Below the pieces are notes generated by a model. It did not search any database. It had not been told where the DNA came from and worked only from the letters and a program-made list of their open reading frames with translations. Below, piece after piece: positions 1 through 8,542 of a DNA stretch of 11,929 nt (positions are counted from its first letter, which is position 1; the number at the start of each line of letters is the position of its first letter). Origin of the DNA: Phoronis ovalis. Its lineage: Eukaryota > Phoronida > Phoronidae. Location: the NCBI GenBank assembly GCA_028565635.1, contig JAOXYB010049102.1, positions 1 to 11,929 on the forward strand, in the 5' to 3' direction. A program made the position numbers and the translations under genes.

Positions 1-114
1 TTTAATTTGTATATTTCGTAATACTGGTTATGATTATAAATTATGAACAGACATAATCATATGACACAATAGCGCGCAGTAAAAATATTCAAAAAAGTAA
101 CCGTCCTCAGTTCC

Positions 115-324
115 TTAGTGGTAGTAACATTCGGGTTCTCTGCCAGTTCGTCGTCTGTCAACAATTAACTCACACTTGCCACACTCACACCAAATTTTAG
201 AGTATAATCGTCGTCTAATATCCGATAAACTTGCATCATCATTTGACATGCTTTCTTTGCTGTTTGAACCATATTCTGGTTCAAATGCATACGGCTCTTG
301 CCCATAACCTTCACCATCTTCCAT
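115..324 (-). CDS. Small P2X7-C-terminus-like (P2RX7_C) protein or first coding exon
   Basis: This 69-codon reading frame starts with Met-Glu-Asp-Gly. The segment EPYAFEPEY follows at residues 10-18, then a Ser/Asp-rich acidic linker (residues 19-35), an Arg-rich stretch, and the cysteine cluster WCECGKC (residues 45-51). From family knowledge, invertebrate proteins carrying the cysteine-rich cytoplasmic P2X7 C-terminal domain often begin with a PY-x-FEP motif, an acidic linker and W-C-x-C-x-x-C, then a C-C pair. Here the expected C-C pair reads Tyr-Tyr-His and a stop follows, so the domain is cut short. The copy may be decayed, or an exon may end earlier: a GTGAGT donor-like sequence overlaps the third cysteine codon. 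The ATG has A at -3 and G at +4 and an in-frame TAA upstream, which supports this start. Any further exons would lie beyond the left edge. The domain probably binds zinc or nucleotide, but no function can be shown for this copy. It is antisense to OPA1. Confidence 0.55.
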   Translation of the reverse strand: MEDGEGYGQEPYAFEPEYGSNSKESMSNDDASLSDIRRRLYSKIWCECGKCELIVDRRRTGREPECYYH

Positions 325-349
325 GCTTGCCTCCCGACCGTGTGTATGT

Positions 350-460
350 TATTTCCAAAATGGCGGATCTCAAAAGTGCCCCTTGGGGAATGTTGAGTAA
401 CTAACCTAAAGATTGCTTGTTCGACGATGACGTCACGTTAAATTTAAAAATGGCGACTCT
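350..460. promoter_or_regulatory. Promoter-like cluster: CRE and two YY1-like motifs
   Basis: A perfect palindromic cAMP-response element TGACGTCA lies at 428-435. Two YY1-like motifs flank it: AAAATGGCGG at 357-366 and AAAATGGCGA at 447-456. YY1 motifs containing ATGGCG are typical near transcription starts of TATA-less animal promoters. The cluster lies 33-132 bases upstream of the minus-strand ATG at 324, in a locally CpG-bearing patch within AT-rich DNA. The motifs are seen; promoter activity and direction are inferred. A bidirectional promoter is possible, but I found no coding exon on the + side. Confidence 0.4.
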
Positions 461-2038
461 GCACCAAGGGATTTACCTGTCGTATATTTATCATTTCCTT
501 TATTATTAACAATGAAAAATAGTGGAATGTGGTGGAAAACGACAAAACAAACATTTATTTATATTATTCTCTTGTTTTTATATGCTGACACCTGCTTAAC
601 TTTAACATGCAGTGAGAAGTAGTGAAATAGTGTATGAATCATTTATTGTGTAGAAACCAAGGGTGTCATCAGCTGATGTGATGCCGCGCGACATAGCGTA
701 AAAGATTGCATACATCGCATCGCGCAAAGTGGAGAACACTGGTCAGTATCTTACTTAAAAAGCCTATCTAGTGGAATAAAAAATCAAGTACTTTGTTATT
801 TCTCACATGTTCATAGTACTAAGCTGCTATATGCATAGCATAACTATGTGTATAATATGAAATATATTTGTAGTGGCCGTAAAATTGCTTTCTTAGGGCA
901 ACTATTATTAATACTTCTATACTTATTGATATTTAATGCTTCGTAGCGGTTTAAACTTCCTCTATCCATTCTCTTATTTACTTTTGACTCAGCGGACCCC
1001 TCGCATGGACTTCCAGTCCATTAAATTTCACGATCTCAAAATTCATGATGTCTAAAAGAACGTGGTGTTTTTTCTGTAAAAAACTTCTTGAGTTTTGCCG
1101 TAAAAAGATACTTACCAATAAAAATCATTGATAGTGCTACCTTTTTGAATCTGAAGCACTATGAAATCTTTTTCTGCTAAGTGACATAATTGGGAAACCA
1201 GCAATACTGTGAAAATAGACTTTATGCCTATATTGTGAAATTGATACTATGCTATCTTGTGAAAGCATGTGTTCACTTGCATTTTTTAACTAATAGACTT
1301 GACCTCATATAGAGCAGTAATTTGAGTTCATTGAGAATATTTTGTCGCTAGTGAAAAGACACTTTGATGTGTGAATCTAATTGATAACATACAAAATGCA
1401 ATATATAAAAATATTGCGTTACTCAACCTTATGTTGTGGTCATTAAATGATATATTTACCTAATTAAAAATTTACATCAGGATTATTATTATGTAATTTT
1501 TCCATTCATAGTTTCACTTGCTATTTTATCAACCAGCATGAAAACTCTTATTTGAGTATATATTTTTGTGTATAATTTGTGTATCTCAAATAACCTTTTA
1601 TGCCCGAAACGTGCTACACTGGGGTACCCTAGTTTTAGCATATCAAAGACCATGTTGCTAAGTTTTATTCTTAATTCGTGCTTGTATACACACTTTACGA
1701 GATGAACAGAAAACAGGACTCCATCTTGGAGTTACTGCCAGACATTGTTGTTGCAGTTCTAATAATATTCCTAAATAATATTCCTTAGATATGCTTCTAT
1801 AATATAGGTGATAATATAATTTGATAATGTCGGTATACTCATGTGGAATCATGGTACAGTATTAATTTATTTTCATGTTTTAATTCAAGAACTGTGGTAC
1901 AAAGATTGCATACAAGTTTGTATTAGTTTAAAAATCTGTATTTGTTTATTGCTTATTTTTTGTGCAGAATAATTGATCAGTCTTCCTTTTTCCTAACACT
2001 TCAATCTCACACAAAAGGTGGTATATCCGTGTTCTGTT
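461..2038. other. Gene-free AT-rich stretch, probably intronic to OPA1
   Basis: I found no convincing coding exon on either strand. OPA1 exons for roughly 260 upstream residues (transit peptide, membrane segment, coiled coil) are expected to the left of 2066, but none is recognisable here, so they probably lie beyond the window. Two things stand out: a CpG-rich pocket at about 680-735, and a small perfect hairpin at 1005-1021 (ATGGACT, loop TCC, AGTCCAT). A 64-codon minus-strand frame at 1658-1852 has no recognisable motif and is treated as chance. Confidence 0.5.
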
Positions 2039-2065
2039 TACTAATAATAGTTTACTTATTTTTAG
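2039..2065 (+). other. OPA1: Branch point and 3' splice site before OPA1 exon 'a'
   Basis: TACTAAT at 2039-2045 closely matches the metazoan branch-site consensus. It lies about 21 bases before a T-rich tract ending in TTTTTAG, with the acceptor AG at 2064-2065. Cutting here makes the exon start with AAG (Lys) directly before Ser-Leu-Ile-Asp, as in OPA1 proteins. A second AG three bases downstream (2067-2068) could be a NAGNAG-like alternative that removes only the Lys. Confidence 0.7.
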
Positions 2066-2152
2066 AAGTCTTTGATTGATATGTATTCGGGAGTTCTTGA
2101 CGAATTAACAGGATATGATTCAAGTTATAACACTCAAGATCAACTACCAAGG
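2066..2152 (+). CDS. OPA1: OPA1 exon 'a': linker helix up to the GTPase domain (partial gene)
   Basis: This 87-base exon encodes 29 residues that begin [14 protein letters not shown] and end [10 protein letters not shown]. It matches OPA1, the dynamin-related GTPase of the mitochondrial inner membrane that drives inner-membrane fusion and shapes cristae. By eye about 23 of 29 residues equal the human protein as I remember it, with no gap, corresponding to about human residues 262-290 (isoform 1 numbering). The segment leads into the first beta strand of the GTPase domain. The exon is phase 0 at both ends: acceptor AG at 2064-2065 and donor GTGAGC at 2153-2158. Its last codon, AGG, corresponds to human Arg290, a residue altered in dominant optic atrophy. 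The next exon supplies VVVLGDQ, so the joined product reads continuously. The Opa1/Mgm1 family is certain from the paired exon; the species is unknown. Confidence 0.93.
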
Positions 2153-2202
2153 GTGAGCTAGAATTTATTGTTGTCCTACCGTTTAAAAAAAAATAATTAA
2201 TT

Positions 2203-3083
2203 AGGGTTGCTCCTATAAGGGAGCAAGCCTATTGGTTTTGTATGATTTGTTTCTTCTTTTTCTTTTTCTAATTTTCAGCAAGCTATATCTCGAAGACGGT
2301 TACAGCTAGGAACTTGATACTTGATGTGTGCTATCCCTGGGGTAGGCCATTGTTGAATTTCAAATTTTGAAGGTCATTTTGAAAAAAACTCAAAATGTTC
2401 TAAAATGAAAATGATTGTAGTGAGTTACAACGAAGTATTTTAGATGTTCTTTGATAATATTTCGGTACTAAAAGGTTTTATTTTTATTTTTTGGCATCTT
2501 TTCAATTAATTTATTGATCTTCCAATTTTCACTAAGCCATATCTCGAAGTCTGTTATAGATAAGGACATGATATTTGAGATTTGACATCCCCAGGGTAGG
2601 CCATTGTTGACCTTGGGATCAAAAGGTCATTTAGTGGTCAAAGGTCAAAATTCTAAAATTGCTCGAAATATTCCAAAATGATAGTATTAGGTTATAAAAA
2701 GATCGTTTTGATGACTTTTTAGAATATTTAGGTATTAAAAGTTAATTTTTTAAAGCATCTTTTATATTAATTTTATGGAGGAAACATACTGCAATTCATA
2801 ATGTTTAGTCTAATGGGCTTGAACTTGACATATGACAGTCTGAAGTTGACCTTGATGTCAAAATGTCGTCTAGAGGTCAAAGTTCAAACTCTCAAAATAG
2901 CATACAATTTTCAGAAAGCATTGAATTCAAAAGGAACATTTTGAGATCAAGAAGTTCCAAAGCAATGAATTTCTATTATTTGTTGAAAAGTTCAAAAATG
3001 ATGTTGAAAGGTAATTTAGAGGTCATACAACGTTCATAAAAGCCAATATTAGCACCCCTGCCTTTGCTAAAAGGCTATCTAGT
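2203..3083. repeat. Putative non-autonomous element with tandem core and terminal hairpins
   Basis: The element is bounded on the left by a hairpin (TTGCTCC at 2207-2213, loop TATAAG, GGAGCAA at 2220-2226). On the right is a second hairpin (GCCTTT at 3060-3065, loop GCTA, AAAGGC at 3070-3075), followed by TAT, CTAG at 3079-3082 and T. A hairpin followed within a few bases by CTRR and then T is the textbook 3' end of Helitrons. Helentron-associated elements in bivalves often carry a tandem-repeat core like the one here. No 5' TC end is evident and no protein is encoded, so the class is inferred; a simple satellite fragment is the alternative. Confidence 0.45.
2278..3040. repeat. Three diverged tandem units of about 252 bases
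   Basis: Unit 1 (from 2278) and unit 2 (from 2530) align over long stretches: ATATCTCGAAG near 2285 and 2537, GGGTAGGCCATTGTTGA near 2340 and 2594, and AAGGTCATTT in both. A weaker third unit begins near 2782 and keeps the TTGACCTTG and GAGGTCAAAGTTCAAA blocks near 2850-2890. The spacing stays near 252 bases. The units are clearly old and non-coding. Confidence 0.75.
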
Positions 3084-3537
3084 TTAAATTTGGTTTACAC
3101 ATCTGTTCATTTGTCTACATGTCCTTTCACTGATTTTACCAAATTGACAATGGCCCACTGATATTGGCAGAACAGATGATACTGTATTGTGTGAAAACAT
3201 ATTATAGTCAATGCCTGCTAAGTACTATGGTCACCTGATACCATATGTGTCTGCTGGACATGGAGGTCTTACCCCAGGAACCTTTTTCAGATGACTTGAA
3301 ATTGGCATGTAAAGCTGTATTATTATATATACAATACATGTTTAGCTGCTACTGAACAAAAATATTTTGCGTTTATTGTAATGTTAAGTTTGTTTAGCCA
3401 ATGTGCTACATGAAATGGACAAAACAAGTAACCTAATCTCAATGTATATTTTTTCTCATTTTTGTGCCCATCACACACAGCATATAATCGTAGGCTATTC
3501 ATCATTGTTGTCGTTGTCAGCCATAAAACTTTCCTTT
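3084..3537. other. No recognisable feature
   Basis: This intronic stretch has no coding signal that stands out. Open frames of about 60 codons overlap on both strands (around 3323-3594) and lack motifs, so they look like chance. Confidence 0.5.
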
Positions 3538-4046
3538 TCTAGCGCTAACACCTTAAGTTTTAACCTGATCAGCTTCATATGTGGTACAGGATAAATACAG
3601 GTCGAATTGCAGGTTGGTCAAAATTTTGACCTTGATTACTTCCAATATGGCTGACTGGTGGCCATGCTTGTTCCCAAGAGGGCACGTTACATTGCGCGAG
3701 TTGCGGGAAAGACGAAACATTGACTGGATGGTTCAAAGTTGGATTCACGAAGGTCATGACATTTTAAAATGACCCTGAAAAATAGGTCAAATAGCAATTT
3801 TAATCTTCGACATTTTTCATTGTGCATAACACTTTTTTGTCTCGCAATAACAGCTTGAGTTTTTATCCTAACAGCTTCAAATTTGATACAGAGAAAATAC
3901 AAGTCAAAGTACAGGTCTAGTAAATTTTTGACCCAGATCACTTCCAAATGTTTGTTACCGAGAAGCCATGTCACATTGCGCTGCATACCATAAAGACAAA
4001 GCATTAATTAGATTAGATGATTCAAAGGTGAATTCACCAAGGCTGT
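3538..4046. repeat. Two diverged tandem copies, period about 301 bases
   Basis: Copy A (about 3538-3763) and copy B (about 3839-4046) share ordered blocks. These are AACACCTTAAGTTT versus AACAGCTTGAGTTT, AGCTTCATAT (3571) versus AGCTTCAAAT (3872), AAATTTTGACC versus ATTTTTGACC, CACATTGCG-like blocks, and TTCAAAG..GATTCACGAAGG (3732) versus TTCAAAGGTGAATTCACCAAGG (4021). The offset drifts from 301 to about 289 through small indels. Copy B ends about where the LINE fragment begins, suggesting the LINE inserted into, or was joined to, this repeat. Open frames across it (3581-3772 +, 3687-4004 -) are repeat-derived and unlikely to be genes. Confidence 0.7.
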
Positions 4047-4960
4047 AGGCTGGTCTGTATTTTTGGATTAAAGTCAAACCTCTCCATATTCAAAACTTCT
4101 ACCCTAAAATTTGCTCCTAAACAACTAAATTCTTTATCTACCCAATCTATTTCAATTTCTGAGCAGAGTTTTTCTTTACTTCCTATTTTAGATCCAAGCC
4201 ATATGGCTTTAGTTTTGTCAGTGTTAACTTTGAAACCTGATAGTTTATAGAATAAATCCAATGTACTAAACTTTCTTTGAGCAAAGGTATAAGACCCATC
4301 GAAGAATTGGCTTGTATCATCAACATATTGAGATATTTTGAACTCCTTGTTCAATATATTAATGCCTTTAATTACTAGTATTCCTAGAACTTCTATACAT
4401 AATAAGAATAAGGAGACAGAGGATCTCCCTGTCTACAACCTCTTTCTAATTGAAACATTTCTGAAAGGTATCCATTCTGGATAATACATGAACTACCATC
4501 TTTATACAATACATTAACCCATTTTATAATAATTTCTCCAATTAAGTTAAACTTTTTAAGGACAAAACTGATAAACTTCCAAGACAATGTGTCGAACGCT
4601 GTTTCAAAATCAATAAGTAGTATCATTCTTTGGTCTCGATTTATAATCCTTTGCATCACTGATTTTATTCTTTCAGCTATACAAGAAGAAGCTAATTTGT
4701 ATACTGTGTCTAAAACAGAGTTTTGGGTCTCCATTTTTCCGGGCTTTGGGATACACATTATATCTCCTTGCTTTTGGGTAACATACAATGAATTGTTTGT
4801 AAAGCCAAAATATATAGACTTAAAACTACCTTATCAATATCACTGCAAAAGAATTAAAAAAGCTCATTAATGTAGCCAGATAATCCAGGATTTTGTAGGC
4901 ATAGCATAGTTTCCAACAGAAATTGAGAGTTAATTGCCGATTCCAGTTCTCCAATTTTGC
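4034..4960 (-). pseudogene. Broken LINE (non-LTR retrotransposon) reverse transcriptase
   Basis: Read on the minus strand, the reverse transcriptase core appears in order. A PGLSGY motif lies near 4885-4900, then FFCSDI near 4845, TQKQGDIMCIPKPGK near 4780, and YKLASSCIAERIKSV near 4700. The catalytic A box LLIDFETAFD lies near 4600, GCRQGDPLSPY near 4420, the C box QYVDDTSQFFDG near 4315, and FKVNTDKTKAIWLGSK near 4200. It is dead. There are frameshifts near 4785 and 4409 (one base missing after Ser-Pro), a stop in the FFC segment, and in-frame loss of about 30 residues between INRDQ and ILLIDF (around 4627-4632). A further loss of about 8 residues follows PKPGK. No endonuclease or 3' tail is seen, so both ends are truncated. 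The motif style recalls L1/Tx1-like LINEs; the clade is not certain. Confidence 0.9.
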
Positions 4961-5770
4961 ATATTTAATGTGATCAGGTGCATATACAGGTACTGCATAC
5001 ATTTCTTTTATTTCAATTATCTTTGTTTTAATCATTTCAATAAATTGCTAATTTTTTAAAGGTAATGCATTGAATTTCCATTAACCTTTTTGCCTGTGTG
5101 TGGTTTGAAACTTTAATCTTAAGTGAATGAGCTGATCTTTAGCTTAATTACAACTGCGTAGTCATGCTAATAATATCTTCTGAGACAAAGTAAAAATCTA
5201 GACGTGCCATTTTAGTCGGGTTCTTCGTTTTCCAGGTGTATTAATATTTTTAGCGGTATTTAGAAGTTAATCTATAAAAAGTTGTGCAGGTAAAAACTAA
5301 CTAGCTGGTGTTAATGGAAAACTCTGTGATGATCGTTTAGTGTGAAATATCAAATTAACTGCAACAGAGCTTGCCAGTACGCATCGAAAATGATTTTATT
5401 TTTGAGTTGTGTTACAAATACTTGAGGCATTCAAGGGGAAAAACTTTTTTTTTTAACAGATAAGTATACGGAAAGCAATGAAAAAAGTTGCAATAACAAT
5501 CATTTTAAGTCAAATTTTTTAATATATTCTTATAGAATCTTCTAAACTGCTCTCATTAAAACTACTCAGTACTGTCAAGACCTGGTCTCACTTTTGGTCA
5601 TGATCAGTGGTGTGAATAGATTTTTTATTAGCATTTTAGTGCCTTATCTAACTATGTAGCAGTGTGACTTAAAAAGCTTATTCTACCAGAAATGGCACCT
5701 TTGATTCACAAGACATTTGTATCAATGAGGTATTACTGCACTTATCCATGTGTTACCTGTATATTGATAG
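4961..5770. other. OPA1: No recognisable feature (3' part of the intron)
   Basis: This is AT-rich intronic sequence. The first 75 bases or so may still be unrecognisable LINE sequence, as a minus-strand frame stays open to 5035 without clear motifs. I see no exon, RNA gene or further repeat before the 3' splice site at 5769-5770. Confidence 0.5.
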
Positions 5771-5965
5771 GTTGTGGTGTTAGGCGATCAGAGTTCTGGC
5801 AAAACCAGTGTTTTAGAAATGATTGCTCAAGCGAGAATATTTCCTCGAGGATCTGGAGAAATGATGACAAAATCGCCGGTACAAGTTACACTAGCTGAAG
5901 GTCCATATCATATTGCACAGTTTAAGGACAGCATTCGAGAGTATGACCTGAGCAAGGAAAATGAG
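5771..5965 (+). CDS. OPA1: OPA1 exon 'b': GTPase domain G1 (P-loop) and G2 (partial gene)
   Basis: This 195-base, phase 0 exon encodes 65 residues. It opens [13 protein letters not shown]: the first beta strand and the P-loop GDQSSGKT that grips the GTP phosphates, with Lys equivalent to human K301. [19 protein letters not shown] follows, then the switch-I/G2 threonine in [11 protein letters not shown] (equivalent to human T323), and the exon ends DLSKENE. By eye about 52 of 65 residues equal human OPA1 from memory, over about human residues 291-355, with no gap. All catalytic residues visible here are intact. The acceptor is GATAG| at 5766-5770 and the donor is GAG|GTATTG at 5966. G3 (DLPG) and everything after it are missing and must lie right of the window. 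The product acts in the mitochondrial inner membrane and intermembrane space in inner-membrane fusion. Confidence 0.96.
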
Positions 5966-7882
5966 GTATTGAAATTTCCTTTCTTTAACAAAAAATTAAG
6001 GAATTCTGTTAGCGCTTTTTGCTTTTCTTGATGAATATAAAACTGATGAAGTATTAACTAAAAGTGAACATGACATAAGCAATTCCTTACATGCATTTTA
6101 AAAGAATAATTTCCAAGAAGAATAATCTTGGTTTGCATGTAACCATATAGAAAAAATATACTTAAAGTATACACACCCATAATAATACTTGTATGCAGTT
6201 ATCTGCTTTAAATATCCCTTACATTTTCAATAGCATAGCCTGAGAAATAAAATATAAATGATTTTACATTTTTTTTAACATACGAAAGCATACAACCTTG
6301 TTCATCTCTGATGTCAGTGCATTTTGCATTTTTATTTATTATAATGGCAGTTTATTATAATGAAAGCTTTCAAAGCCATCAGCATAAATGCCTGCAACTT
6401 CAAAATGGATTCAATAATTTTGATACTTCATGTAGGAAATTTTTGTTTGAAAATGTACCTAATATTATTGAACCAATCAGAAGTTGATCCAGAATATTCT
6501 TCTACCAATCATGTCTTCCAGGATATGTATCTGTACATAGTCTTTTTACTATCTCCTTATGCAAAAGAGTACGACTGAGCAGTTAGCAGAGCACTGCAAG
6601 TTGATAAATTATATTTGTAACTAAATTATCGAACTTTTGTTCGAGTTATTTGTATGATTTGCATTTCACTTTAGATATAACGTATATATAATGTGTCTGT
6701 TATATGCTCTATAAAGATTGCAGGCACATAATTTGTGACAGATAACAGATTGATAAATATAAAGGGTAATATATCAGGATTTGATATACTATATGCAGTG
6801 CATATACCAGGTGCGTGTAATTAACAGTGCAAACCAATTTCATATCATGTTTTCCAGGGCATACTTTGTGGCTTTTGTTGTATGTACATAGTTGTTATTA
6901 AAAACTGTCACTGAGGTTGCTAAAATTCATGTCACCCCTTTTTAAAACACATATCTGATTGCATACTGCCGAGAAAAAAAAACATTAAAAAACTAATATT
7001 TTTAATAAAAGGTAAAGATTAAATAAAATCAGATAGTATTCAAAATTTTGAACAAGGATACATGAAACTCTTAAGGAATTTCCTAATTTTTCTAGAAAAA
7101 AGTAGGGAAAGCCAAGGCATGTTAAATGGCCACACAATGGTGCATCCGCCTATATTGGTCATTGCTGTTTTTCAACATCATGATTATTACTCTCGTCCTG
7201 TCTGTAATATATCCTGTGGTTGATGTAGCTCATATTGCAAGTTTCAACCCACATGGCTTTCATGTAAATAATCTTTCTCTATTGTGCTACCTTACAATTA
7301 CCTTTCTCGTCACTTGCTTCCAGTGAATTTTGCAATGCCTTAGCAACTATCTTTTAAGCCAGATAAAAGACCATTATCTAGGGGGAGATACTTGTTATTT
7401 TGATTAAAATACCACTCAAGGTAAAAATGTTAACCTTTATGACTATTGACTTCAATGAGGGTTCCTCTGGATACTAACCGCTACCAATACGAATTACCGT
7501 ACCTTTTCTTCATCCACCTCGCTTCAGTTAGAGACTGCATTGCATACTATTACACACAGCTCATCATACGTAATGTTACATCATTTTCTTGTTTTGCTAG
7601 AAACTATTTTTGTTGTTTTTTAAATGTAATAAAATTGTAATCCAGCCATAAGATGTAAAATGCGAGAGAAAACATGTTTTTTACTTTAAAACATAATTAT
7701 TTCAGTGTAAATAAATAAAAACTATTTCTATGCGTAACAGGATTTTACATTGATTTAAGATAACTGAAATAAAATGTTAGAATTATAGTTTTACCAAATA
7801 TTTCACATTAATTTTAAATACTAGATACAATTCTCAAAAAAACAACAACATCAGGTAAGTACAAGACATAGTTTTTCAATCC
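5966..7882 (+). other. OPA1: OPA1 downstream intron, first part, no assigned feature
   Basis: After the donor GTATTG at 5966 the sequence is AT-rich and I recognise no OPA1 exon, such as one carrying the DLPG motif. A 12-base direct repeat (TTTATTATAATG at 6335 and 6351) is present. Open frames of 64-72 codons at 6360, 7126 and 7446 (+) show no family motif; the one at 7126 is hydrophobic. A strong donor-like CAG|GTAAGT lies at 7852-7860 with no exon I can define before it. Confidence 0.55.
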
Positions 7883-7968
7883 TTTGTGATGCAAGTATTG
7901 TTTACAACTTGTTTAGTATGTTGAACAATATCCAAGTCTTAACTGTAAGAATTTTCTTGCATCACAAA
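7883..7968. repeat. Perfect 13-bp inverted repeat enclosing a second hairpin
   Basis: TTTGTGATGCAAG at 7883-7895 is exactly complementary to CTTGCATCACAAA at 7956-7968. Directly inside the left arm a second stem can form: TATTGTT (7896-7902) with AACAATA (7924-7930), extended after a two-base bulge by CAAC with GTTG. About 25 bases (7931-7955) remain unpaired. This could be the end of a foldback/MITE-like element or a structured RNA. No function is shown. Confidence 0.6.
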
Positions 7969-8542
7969 CCACATGGAAATATACAATGTACAATGCAACA
8001 GTTACATGAATCTGCACCATACCACCAAAGAGTATTCTTCGATTAACTGTAATGTGATATACACTTTTGTCAAGAGCCTATGAAGTCCTTTGTAGTATTG
8101 TTTTATCTAAAAAAAAGTATACGACTCAAAACACTTTTCTCAGAGCAATGTTCATTATCAAAAATATCAAAATAACTGCTTTGGGCTAATATCGTAACAG
8201 TAAAATATTTAAATAAAATAAACAAAACAGAACAAAAATCACCAAGCAAACTTTGTTTACAAAATAGCAGTCCTATTATGCTGTAATAACTTGTAAAACT
8301 GAACAAAAAAACTTAAACTAATATATTAAAAAGTAACAAAATATGCTAAACTGTGAATAGCATTCCTGAGTATGATTTCTGCTAACAAATACTATCCAGC
8401 ATTTCCTGGTAATTTACTTCATTTAAGTAATATTTTCTTTGAAACACTAGTATTTGAAAAAACATATATTGCAGATTTCACTGATACAATGAGCTTTCTT
8501 CTAGTATTTAATGTAAATATGTGTGAATTATCGCAAAAATCC
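7969..8542. other. No recognisable feature
   Basis: This AT-rich stretch lies just downstream (on the minus strand) of the transposase-like pseudogene and probably includes its 3' flank. Minus-strand frames at 8103-8306 and 8419-8670 have no motif; the second overlaps the pseudogene in another frame and is a shadow. No terminal inverted repeat was found. Confidence 0.5.

Larger units (their letters stand above)
2153..5770 (+). other. OPA1: OPA1 intron between exons 'a' and 'b' (3618 bases)
   Basis: The intron starts with the donor AGG|GTGAGC and ends TATTGATAG|GTTGTG, both obeying GT-AG, with phase 0 on each side. The polypyrimidine tract before the 3' site is weak but pyrimidine-biased (about 5740-5762). 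The intron is loaded with repeats: a tandem-repeat element at 2203-3083, a second diverged two-copy repeat at 3538-4046 and an antisense LINE fragment at 4034-4960. The parts at 3084-3537 and 4961-5770 hold nothing I can assign. Confidence 0.85.

Noticed and set aside
1658-1852. 64-codon minus-strand frame
   Set aside because: No motif, no splice or start support, and AT-rich surroundings.
3687-4004. 105-codon frame on the minus strand
   Set aside because: It spans the diverged tandem repeat copies and shows no protein motif; it is not a continuation of the reverse transcriptase.
4589-4870. 93-codon frame on the + strand
   Set aside because: It is the reverse shadow of the LINE reverse transcriptase.
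5692-5898. Frame on the + strand overlapping OPA1 exon 'b'
   Set aside because: It reads through the splice acceptor in a different frame from the clearly conserved GTPase frame.
7126-7326. 66-codon hydrophobic frame on the + strand, possible small membrane protein
   Set aside because: The start context is poor (T at -3), there is no family motif, and AT/T-rich intron easily yields hydrophobic chance frames.
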